A stretch of DNA of 64,000 nt from Chondrosia reniformis (Eukaryota; Porifera; Demospongiae; Chondrillida; Chondrillidae): NCBI GenBank assembly GCA_947172415.1, contig OX359189.1, positions 6,152,501 to 6,216,500 of the forward strand, given 5' to 3'. The notes under the pieces are model-generated. The model worked only from the letters and a program-made list of their open reading frames with translations. It ran no database searches and was not told the DNA's origin. The translations under genes and the position numbers were made by a program. Shown here piece after piece: positions 10,761 to 23,600 of this stretch; positions within the stretch are counted from its first letter, which is position 1, and each line of letters starts with the position of its first letter.

Positions 10761-11676
10761 GTGTAGAATTGCATATTCAAAAGCTTTTACATTTGCATGC
10801 TTATCCATGTGCATATACGTACATATCCACTTCCATACACATGTGCATGTATAGTAAATGGAGCCCTTACAACTCCTCATCCACATCCTGATCAGTTATA
10901 TTGGAAGAAAGGAACTGGAAATAGACTCGGTCTCTGCATATCAACTTCTGATAATTCATGGCTATAATAGAATTACAAGTAATTACGATATTATTCTCTC
11001 AATAGAGACTAATTAATTTCTTATATGTAAGTGGGAAGCATGAATAGAGCATTGCTGTGGCAATTAAGATTCATGGTATGGTATATATAAATCCCAGTAA
11101 TTGCTTTTACCTCTCTTTGATGTTTGAGAATGAATGTGATGTGATATCACTTCAATTATTCATATAATATAAATAAGAACAATAGTTGTTGTACAGTATG
11201 TATATACGTATATGAAGTGCTTAAGAAATATTATGCACTGACAGAGTGGATTGTTTTCTAAACTATAATATATAGGCTTTATATGAGATACGTGGTTATA
11301 TACATACTAACTTTTCTTTTTTTCCTTTAGCTAGACAGTACTAATTGTTTCTGGATAGTGGTACATGCATATATACGTATATGTACATATGTACGTAGAT
11401 CATACAGTACCACTTGTATATATATACTGTTATACATGCATGCAAAGGTGATATAAAACAGCTATATATATGTACATAATAAGCTATAACATGCATTACA
11501 CTTAATTCAATTAACATATTTCCTTCATCTTCATAAGTTTTGTATGCTGATACACCAAATCAATTCAGAAGTAAACTCATGCATAACAAATAGACAGAAA
11601 CACATTCTTACAAAAGTAATGAAAGTTTTATGGCATGAAAGGTTTTGTTTATGTACACAGATATTTTGTATTGCAT
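10761..11676. other. Rest of the duplicated segment and intergenic DNA
   Basis: 10761-11075 matches 4509-4830 downstream of copy A. 11046-11165 is a decayed SINE copy: it has the 5' end GCATTGCTGTGGCAATT, then TCCCAGTAATTGC and the CTCTTTGATGTTTGA tail. 11166-11676 is AT-rich with several TACGTA palindromes; I see no gene. Confidence 0.5.
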
Positions 11677-14600
11677 TTAAGAGAAAGCAGTAGTTGACAC
11701 AATAGCTTCCTTCAGAGAAAATGTATAATCAACTGCGGCACTGTCATTGTCTGAATACATAAATTTAACTTCCTGGGACTCCTCGATAATCAAACCTAAA
11801 AACAAAAAATAGAAAAATTGATTATTATGTCTGTATATAGCACAAAAATTACAAAGCGCCTACAGTATGTATTGTGAAGTACACAGATATAGATCTACAT
11901 ATACGGAAGAAAAAATCAGATGACCACGCGTGAGTAGGTAATCACCGTCATGCAGAATAAATGTGATTAAAGTGAATCGGATATTGTACACAAATTTTGG
12001 AAAAATTCGCTACAACTCAAAGTCCAATCATCATTGAAATATTTGTACATACGTGCATTAACATTCTTTAAACTTGCACAAAACAGGCATATATTTGAAG
12101 CTTGCAATAAGATAACTCTAAATAATTCGTACATTCAAATATTTTGAACATGCATAAAACACGCATTTTTGAAGCTTGCAAGAAAGCTGTTTAAGTTTAC
12201 AAACGATTCTTAATACATTAAAAGTGTCAATGCTGAGCTGTTGATGACTGTACACTCTTTCTTTCCTCACCATTGCAACCACTTGGGCTATTCAAACCTT
12301 CTTCAGTTATTGACATTTCATCTAAAAATTCAAACATTTTCATTGAACCATTAACCACAATATTAATGACTAAAATCGCACTACATTACTAACCAGAAAA
12401 TTTTTCTGGAGAAACATCTTTCTCTACCTCAGAGTGAGTAATTGCCTCTTTAACTGATCCAAAAGTACCCATTTCAATTGTCTAAAAGAAACAAAATTAT
12501 CAGAAATTCATCACCGTCTGACAATACACCTACTACCATCAGCATTCTTCAGTGATGCCTCACTTACTGATTTTACACCAGATGACTTTGTTGTGCTAGA
12601 AGAAGCAGGTTGCCACCTCTTATTGAAAGCAGTTGGACAGAATTTTCTCCACAGAGGTTTCAACTGATAAATAAATAGTAAAAAAATAAAGACCCTAATA
12701 CAGCAATCTCAAAATACATTTATGTAAAGCTTTAACAGAATAAGTACAAGAACCAGAGTAGTAGCAAACTAAATACAGGTACGTATAGTTGTAGAGATAA
12801 TTTTTATTTGTAAATTACTCTACATACATACATAGATGTCACTCATACTAAATGCTTATTGCTTTACGAGGATATATACACATACAGAGATGTAATGCAT
12901 GTACCTTTTCATTTCGCAAAACATAAAAGAAGAAGATAAAGACACCCTAAATTAGGCAAGAGAGAAAGAGCATTCACTTAACACTGGCTAACATGGGCAG
13001 CATGTACTTTACCTGTAAACTGTTTAGCACAATGAATATTATGTTGAAAATCAAAGTCAGAGTTCTCAAAGCATCAACACCATAGTCCAGAGATATGAAA
13101 CCAAACACCCAAGTTAGACCCATGATGGGGAGAAGCAATATGGCTGCCTTTACTGTGGTTCTAGAAGGGAATTGTATTGTATGGTTGACATTGAATACTT
13201 ATGATATCATTGACCTCACAGCCATACACTTAAGTTAATTCCTATACAGTATAGGTACGTATATGAGTTACACCAACTCAAAGAGTTGCAATTTTGACTT
13301 TCCTATTCCTTGAACTTACTTTACGATTTGAATGTTTGAAGAGCTCCTGGCAACAGTATCCTTCTGTGTTCTGAACAGTTGGACTAAAGCCATTACTAGG
13401 AATACGGCATTAACCTTTAGGAAACAGATAGGAAAGACGGGACTGTATAACCTGCTGAATAGTCAGTAAAGCATATTTGATGAGAATGTAACCATGTACA
13501 GTCACACACGTACGTATTGTATTGTTATTAGTTACTCCTTCGGCTAAGGCTGATATAAATGGGGGAAATACGTAGTATTCGTATATAGTAAATAAATACC
13601 TAATGCTATATATATACGTATACTATTAGTTGGAAATGATTTAATGGCGTATTCCTTGAAGTTTTACTAAAAAAATCAGTTAACAAGTAAAACTTACCAC
13701 AATGATGCCTAAGACTGGTCCACCGAAAGCCCAGATGGTACCTTCAGCTGGTGAGAGGAAACAACTGTGTAGTTTGAAACAGGCAACAATATCATAAAAC
13801 ACAATTCAATATATAAGGAAGACACATTGTAATCTGGCTTACCCTATCACCTCATGTCTCCTGCATATGAGCTCCTCAGGTGACATGGGTGAAAGGGATA
13901 GATCTAGAGTCTTCGTACATACGTATATGATTTCACATTTGCAACTTAAATATTGGTAACATTTTATATTGTAACAACTTACCCAAATTCTTCACCTCCA
14001 TACTGCTTATATCTCACAGCTGCTCCAACAATGATGGCTGGAATAGGGAGACCTACAAAGATATTGTCAATGATGGAAACTACGTATAAATGTACATACG
14101 TATGTACGTACGTACGTATATATACGTATATAGCTATAGGATGTTATGTACTCTAATTCCTATAATAGGCAAAAGGGAATAGTCATCCCATGTCTTCCTG
14201 TAGCAGAGACTGAGAGTTGGAGTTTAAAAGGCATATAAATTATCTTTCTATTAAGATCAATTCATATTACGTATCTCTACGCAGCAATTGTAAGCATTAT
14301 TTTATTGTTAATACTAGAATCATGTCTTTTTTGGCATATGAGTTCCTTTCCTAATAGACTTACCGTATCCTAAGAGCAGGAAGAACCACAATTTCTTGGG
14401 TAACTGAGAGAACACCTTCACCACCATGAGATACAACATGACACCTTCACATAACATCCAGGAGAATACAGCAAGAAAGAAGTAATGGAGCAATCCAGCC
14501 AACACAGAGCAGAGAATCTGGAACAAAAATGGTCAGAAGTACATACTGTATGTACATTTGCATATAACTGTGATCACATTTTAGAAGAAACTGTTTACTA

Positions 14601-17600
14601 AAGTCAACCCTTTGTTACTGGAAGTAACCCACCAGCTAGTGTTCTGCCTAGCAAATCAAAACTATCCTAGCATACCAAACGTTCTATTGTATCTCTCTCT
14701 CCCTGTTTCACAATGATTATGTACATAATGTATATACTAATTCATGTACATACGTATATATGTTTACATTTGCTAATGCCTAATATAATTCACGTACCTT
14801 TATATGTCTGGCATACCAAGAGCCTCCACCAAATATAACCAATGCAATTAACAATGTCAGTGACAGATTGATGTGCACAAAGTTCAAGGGAGTCTTCTGG
14901 CCTTTACACCTAATGAGGAAATGTAACCAGCCTAGTAAAACCGATATGAATGACCCCTTAATTCCTATCTGACCCATAGCATGCCGTAACCCACAATACA
15001 AGTACACACACACTAACCTGAAGCAGGAAAGGGCAACAACAGTTATGAATAGGCATACTATGGATAATCCAATTCCAATGTAAGTAAAATATCTTAGTGC
15101 AGCCTCTGTGACATCATCCTATAGAAAATACATTGTTTTATGAGATTCTATAGTGACTGGAAATAGGAAATCCTAATTTTGTTAGGTTCTTACATGTTTT
15201 ACACCTCCAACATTGACAAGAACAGCAAAGCTGGTCAAATGATTGCTTTTGCACACAACAGAGGAATTCTTTACCTCTTTTATTAAACCAGTTGTGGACC
15301 AACCAATTGGATTTTCACTGTTTAGTAAATTCATGAATACCATAAATATGAAATTCGATGTACGTAAGTCATTCTAAAAGTTCTTACTTGTGGTCATATT
15401 CGTAAAACACACATTCAATTAGTGATAAGTCAGTAACATCCTATATGGTACAATACAAAAGGAATCTGAAATCTACAGAATATATTCTGGCATGAAGCTT
15501 ACATGTCTATTACATATACGTACGTATAATAAAACCAGCTATCCTATACTGTACATATGTTGTCAGCTAAAGTAAGAGAATTCCATACAGTATACTACGT
15601 ATTACATACAAGTATCGTGAATTCAATTTCGACTGGATGACTTCCAGTGGAGGAGGTATTTAGAGGTGTTACATCCACTGAATTTAGAGGTAGTAGCTGT
15701 ACAGATACAACTCCACTCTTCACCCTACAACAGAAGATCATGAAAAACAACTATGAAAGTTTTGCTAAATCATGTAATACAACATGAATACGGTAACTGC
15801 TTACACTTCACTAGTCTTCTTTGGTAAAGCATCACCAACTTTGCCTAATGATACTGAAGTGATCACCATAGGTTGGCCTGAGATACGTATATGAGAAGAA
15901 AGCTCTGAACTAAAAGGTATAAACTCTGAATGAACACTTGTTTGATAATAAAAAGCTAAGTGTTATTGGCTTGTTTTTGTAAATTTTACAAGAAGAGTAA
16001 AGACAGTAAATTACCTAAGTCAAGAGATTTAAAAGAGAACTGTATCGAAGTAGATTCATCTTCAAAAGTCACATTCTTGCCCTCATCAATAGCTTTGACT
16101 TGAATTTCTAGAGATATTCAAAAATTACATACATATGTATAAGGTATATAAACTTGATAACTGCTAGTCTTATCGCTAACATGATGAGCTATACTGTACA
16201 TCCATGATCACACACATATATATACGTATACGTACATACATTTAAGGTACTTACATACGTACTTACATGCATCTACATAATAGAATCACTTAAAAGTAAA
16301 CTTACTGATGTTACCACTGCTCAAAGATTTTGCTGTTTGATTTCCTTCTTCCAAAGTGGATGCTATCACAGTAGCTAGTGACTCCACATCAATAACTGCT
16401 TTTGTAACTGAATCTGCTAAGGCATTTTTGGTAGTCTATTCAAAACATTCAAAATATGGTTAGACTCTGACTATATATTACGTATGTACGTAAGGTATTC
16501 ACTTTGTAACATTTGCATTTTTCTTACATTGTCGGTCAACTGAGAAATCACATTAGAGGATAACAGTGATCCAGTAATGTTCACAAGACTATTAATTAAA
16601 CCATCATCCTCACTAGGAGGTAAACTGGAATTAAACTCTCCACTCCTCCTCCTTAAACTAGAACAAATGTACAAATTGAAAGTGATACATTCTTAAATCA
16701 TTTATTCGGAGTATTGATTAATAAGGCTACATTAAGAAATGTCATCACTTACTTTACAATTGCTCCAAATAGATTAGCATAGCTGCTATACAAATCAACA
16801 CTGGCTGAATCATTGTCAAATGATATGGCTTGTATTCCATCTGTTAGTGCAGAGGCAATCCCAACCGACAGGTTTAGCAACTGCTGAGCATTCTTCTCGC
16901 TAACTCCAATGAAGTCCTTTGCCTAAAAAGTTATGAAAAACTACTAACTCAAATGTACAAACAAAAGTCATAATAATGGACCATATACTTCACAGCAACA
17001 TTGAAAGTAGAATAAAGTCAAACTTTTCCTAAATCTATCATACCAGTTGACCTAAATATGATTTACAGAATATCAATAAAAATAGGAAACACCTACAGAA
17101 TACAATGGTTTGCAACAACAATGTTGAAGGCAAATGGACGATACAAATATAAATTCATGTTATGTACGTACATATCAATATTCAAAATGTATGTATAAAG
17201 AATGTAAGATTGTGACTTTTGTCCGCATCTGAAATTTTTGATGCACACTTATTTGACACCTCATTAAATTAGTTTACTAGTCCATACACCTTAAGCATCA
17301 TCTCACATTCTTTTAACCACAATGTTATACGTTATATATGTACATACGTATATACGTACATATAGTACACATATAATATTTACTTTAGATTACTATGATT
17401 CTAATGTAACTTGAAATGTAAGCATAGACTACATATACTTGCACAGAAACACAAGTCAATTAATGGCATAAAGCATTTAATAGAGACACTGAAGTACTTA
17501 CTAATGTTTCCAAGTTTGAAGTAGAGAGATCTACACAAATGAAGCAAATGTACCAAACGTTACAAAATGATATGGGATTTTACTTGAAGTAAAGTTAAGT

Positions 17601-20600
17601 ATGGAAGCAAGTCTTACTAAGTATACAGCGAAGTTGATCATGAGACACTCCAAAACCATTTCGACAAGACAAACATTCATATCCTCCTGGGGTGTTCGAG
17701 CAAAACTTATTGATAGAACATGAGAAATCTTCAGATTCACATTCATTGATATCTAGAAAATACAAAATGAAACATCGTACATGGTATATTGTTGCTACGT
17801 ATATGAACATACATACATATATATGACACATAATTATACTCAGTAACCAAGATGAGAATGTACTGATAATATTATTATGCATATCACATGACTATTAGAA
17901 ACAGTTACAAATGGATGAACCGAGTAGTCATAGTAGTCATGTACAAGCTAAGACCACTTTAATACGAAACATTCTTATTGGTAGTGTCAGCCAGTCTGAT
18001 GAAATGAAACCTTTATATATGGGCCATTGGGTCAAAATAGTGAACTCAGGGGTGGATCCAGGAATTACTTATCTTAATCTCTTTTTTGAGATTGGGTCAT
18101 TCAACAGGAACACTCATATGACAGACTATTAGTGCAATATCTATATACTATATAACATTCATACATATATTTTAATGAATGTGTAACTTATAGTGGTCTA
18201 TACAAGTTGTGATAGAATTGAATCTGATTCCATGTAAAGCAAAAGTATTATATAAGCCTTCCATTTAGTTCCTAATGTAAGTGAAATTGGGCCAATTTTA
18301 TCATCCATTTTGTAACATGCCTGTACTTCTGAAAACATTTCAATAAAGACCCGAGAATTGGTTCACAGTCCATTAGCAATATGTGAACAATTACATGCTC
18401 CTTCTAATTGGTTTCCTTTCAAAAGTTGATATCTCAACTGTGCATCCAATATAACAATGATATGAGGCATCCATTGGCTCACCTGTGCATGAATGATTAT
18501 CAGTTCCAAGTCTATAGCCATCCCTACAATAACACTCATATGACCCATCTGTATTTGAACAGTTGTGTTGACACTCATCAGTGTTGCTTTGGCACTCATC
18601 ATCATCTGTATATGAAGTAAAAGCAAGTATATAAACCTATGCAAACACTCCAGCTTTTCAGCAATGTATACATATTTATGCACAACATACGAGATAATTA
18701 CCCATGTACGTATATACGTACATAATTTAGTACATCAATGACAATTTTGAGTAGATGATCTTTAAATTATTAACAACTTTACAAATGAACATGATCGTGG
18801 GTTAAACTTTACTCCATAATTTCACTAGCCTAGACAAGAAGTTGTAAAACTCTTGTTATAATGTAAGTAAACACATGCATGTACATACATACGTACCTAA
18901 TACGTATATACGTACATACGTAGGTTTTTTTTAACATTATACAAGGCAAATTATATCCCACAACTGTTGTATAATTACAATAAGAGGCACTTTGGCCTCT
19001 TATTGTAGTTATACAATGCAATAGCGTAGTTATACATGCGATATCCCACTGATAACTCAGTAAATGCTGAAAAGCCTACATATATAGGGGCAGAGTGTAT
19101 AACTATAACTATGTATATACGTATACCAATATAAATATTGCAGTTATATATGTAAGGTTTTCTTGTTCTATATCACTATTCTGGAAAGTTACTTTGAACA
19201 TGTAGCGATTGAACAATTATAAAGAACTAAAACATTGTTATTAGGAAAAAAAACACCAGTACTTCTCTCACTAACCTATATACTGGTGTTATTGGAAACT
19301 CTAAACACTTGCTTATATGAAAATATAAAATAAAGCTATACATATATAGAAAAGCTTTTATCTTATTACCATGACAACTGTGTTCATCATCTCCCAATTT
19401 ATATCCTTCCATACATGAACAGTTATATGACCCATTCAGATTCTTGCAAATGTGAGCACAATCATCCTGGTCATCTTCACATTCATTAATATCTAAACAA
19501 TTATGGGAATTACATATCTAGTTCACAACACTGATTTTATACGTATACTTCAAAACAATTTCAGTAAGGAAATGATTAAGAACAGGATGTGGACAGATAT
19601 ATAGCCAAATATGGAATGACAATATTGCTTTTCTTTTTAATACTGATAGTTAAAATACGTACATTCAAGATAATATGAGACATCCATTGGCTCACCTGTA
19701 CAAGAATGATTATCAGTATCAAGTCTATAGCCATCCAAACAGTAACACTCATATGACCCATCTGTATTTGTACAATTGTGTTGACACCCATCAGTGTCAC
19801 TTTGGCACTCATCAACATCTGTAAATGTACGCATAAATAATGTGATCTTTATAAGTAAAACAAGTGAGCATATACGTATATAAAGCTATGCTAACACTCC
19901 AGCTATTCAGCAATGTATATATATTCATGTACAACTTAATGGAAAATTGCCTACATTTGTACATGAATGTCAATTTTGAGTAGATGATCATTCAACAACT
20001 TTAAATTATTAACAACTATACAAATGAACATGATGGTGGGTTAAAGTTTACTCTGTAATTTCATTAGCCTAGGCAAGATTTATTAGAAGTTGTAAAACCC
20101 CTGTTCACAGAAGGAACAAATATAACTGTCATTTGTGGTAATATACAACTAGTTTGCAGTAAAAGTATCGTTTTTATAAAAACCATACTTTTACTGCAAA
20201 CTAGTTATGTACGTATTACCTATGAAAACAGAAAACAATAAATAACATAAAAAGAAATCTTCCTTACAAGTTTTGACAATTAATGTATGTGAAAATGAAA
20301 ATGTAATGATTGTTTAAATGTTTCAATCACATAGAAAATAAAATTACAACAATGTTATATACTTCAAAAGGAGAGGATTCAGGATATCTACAAGTACAAA
20401 TATGTTTGCATAAACGTAGCACCTACCAATACACTGATACTGATTTTTTAGAGTGTATCCACTTTTGCAGGAACATAAATATGATGTTGGTGTATCAGTA
20501 CAGATGTGATCACATTTATGTGTTCTCCTTTTGCATTCATCTAAACCAATCAGGGCATAATTAACTCATAGCAGTTCTTATTTGGTAAAGAAATAACACA

Positions 20601-23600
20601 TCAAATGACTTACTATAATCTAATCGAACTGTTATTCTTATCCTGTCACTGGTTCCACCCTCATAAGAGACAATAACATCAATTGAATAGAGAATTTCTG
20701 GTTTTAATCTTTCAAAGGTGTGCGTCAAATTGCTACCAACTGTCAACTGTCGGAATATGGAAGGATCACGGGAACTCTGTATCTGAACAATGTATTTTGA
20801 CACCTGATGAGCAGTTACTCCTCTTGGTGGATCCCAAGCTACTGTAACACTACTGGTCTGACCGGTGTGAGTCACATTAACAACTCTTAGGTTTACAGCA
20901 CTTGGATATGTAACTATATACATATAGAATATATTGCTCTGTAAATGATATTATAACTTATTAGAATAATAACATTATATTGTTTGGATAAAACAAATAG
21001 CATGTACATACGTATGTGTGTATATACGTATAATATGACCAAAAAGACAACACTCTATCTTTCATAGAGTATAAGGATTTCTCCAAACTGCATTCAAGTA
21101 TCCTTTAGATGAATCATTTTTAAATGTCTCGAGGCAAACATTCTAAAGATGATCCATCTAAAGATAACCTCTCTCCTCTAAAATGTAAGCACAGGTTTCA
21201 ATACATTTATTAAACACGTGTACATACATGCATGAATAGATAGCCAAGTAATCAAGATCATGACAAAGACAAAGATTCCCAGGGTCACCGATGAAGGGTG
21301 GAATTCCTATAGATAGCTGTCTGGCCCAGTGGAGCAGAGGAAGTAAGAAATGAACAGAAAATACTCCTGTGTCTTCATCCAAGCTCTCTCCAGGTTTAGT
21401 TCCCTATAGGCTTTTGTACAGAGTAGGAATAGCATGTAGAAAAATGGTGTATTTGATTTTTCATGCATTTAAAAGTAACACTTTCTATGCATATCTACTT
21501 TACTTTAAGTCACATACAGTGATCAAAATACAAGTTTAAAGCTAAATAGCCAACAATATATAAGTTAAAGTTATGATCATTAGTATGTTTATAAATTCCT
21601 CATGCAGTATATTCAAATATGTAGGTTCTAAGCAAAGGAACCAATCAGTAAGAAACACTACTTTCAATGAATAGGGACTGATTTCATTGTTGAGAAAAAA
21701 AAGGAAGTTTTGGGAAGTTACTAATGGTAAACAGTTCAGTTACAGTTCTGGTTACCTACAACTTAGCAGGCTTTAGTCAAATATTCCTACAGGTTACCTT
21801 AGCAACCATTACTTTATTGATAGTGCTACATAGTGTCACTTAATATTACATATTTTATAGATTGTTTAGAATTAATTAAGGAATAAAATCTATGTACAGG
21901 AACAATCAAAAGTGAATTTTAAAAGGGCACATTAGGAGATAATTATAAAAACATTCAGACAATTTAACAATAATACAATTGAGCAGTTCATATTACAGAT
22001 AGGTATGTGTGTATATTAGAAACACCAGATACCACAAGCAGTATATAGACACATGTGAAGGTGTAGATATATAATATGACTTACTGGTTTCATTATAACC
22101 AGCACTCTACTTCTATCTTTATACTATGTAGTCTTGAAGCCTTCCATTACAACTATACTTATATATACGGCTTTACTGAATCAGCATTACTATAATACAT
22201 ATACACATGTGGAAGGAGCTATAGTACTTTTTGGGTCGGTTGTCCAGACCGGACATCACAATCGGTAATCGGTTAGCACTGGTGATTACCATTTGAACCA
22301 AGGTTCCCACTAGAATGACGTCACCAACCATTTTATCGATTATACCAATTGCAACGTCCAGTCTGGACTACCGACCCAAAAAGTACTGTATAAACTCAGT
22401 AATAGCCAAGGTACGTACATAAGCCTTAAATGTCAATATAAAAGCTATAATTACTTCGTGTTTATCTGCCAAATTTAACCCAATTAACAAATTACAGTAA
22501 TTTGTTTGTTAGTTGTAATATACATATTGTATAAATTTTGTACTTTTTGGCCGTGTGTATTCAAATAACTTTAGAGTGAACCTGAAGCTGTTTAAATGTA
22601 TGAAGTCACTCCATGACTAATGATGTAGGCAATAACACCCATTAAGGTGTGACTAGTGCATTTAAACAAAGGGAACAGAACTAGACTAAACATTTAAGGA
22701 AAGCCACTACACTACTGTTTTTAAGAAAAAACATCAAATAAAATTAATGGTTGCCAGGAAACACATGCGTCTCCCTTATTAAGAGCAGAAAACTTATTGA
22801 AAATTGCATGAATATCAATTTTCGTAATGGAAACACTTTGTCGCTGCCATATGGAAACATAACATAGTATGTACCTGTACACGTGCTACAGAAAAGATCA
22901 AATGTCATGCACTAATTAAAAATGGGTAGGCTTTGTACATGTACACATATACAAGAGAATACAAGCCGAAGCAGCTGTCTACTATATATGTGGTATGGGA
23001 TACATACATGCAGTAAATACACAATAATTACAATGGAAACTTTGATCCTTACAAGATTAATATTATATAGTGTATAGCTTGAAATTTTGGCAGGGAATTT
23101 ATTAGACTGACTAGTGGCTTTGGGAGCAAATCACCAATATTCCAAGTGTCAAACTACACCAGGCATAGTGGTGAACTAAGCCTTACTTAGTTGGTGAATT
23201 AGCACAGCAAATTTCTTTCATTTACTCAAATTGAGCTTACGTGTACATCAGAATCCTTACTTGTAATACTTTGAAAGGTGTAACATAACTGAACTATGAT
23301 CACAAATGACTACCACATATAATATGGAACCATCAGGATAGCACAGATTTGAGTATAGTCTCAAATTTAAACCTACGATCACTACATTCCTTGAGGTGTT
23401 ACTGACACTATACAATTGTAGTCACACTCCCCCCATTACAAATTGAATATATAATGGTCACATCAGTTAGCATTAGCAGCTGTTTGTAAGCTTTTATAAT
23501 GACTAATATTTGCATACCTTGAAATACCCTCTATGTCAAATACAACACACTGATGAAATCCAGAGGTATTATTGAGCAACAGCAACATAAATTATTGAAA

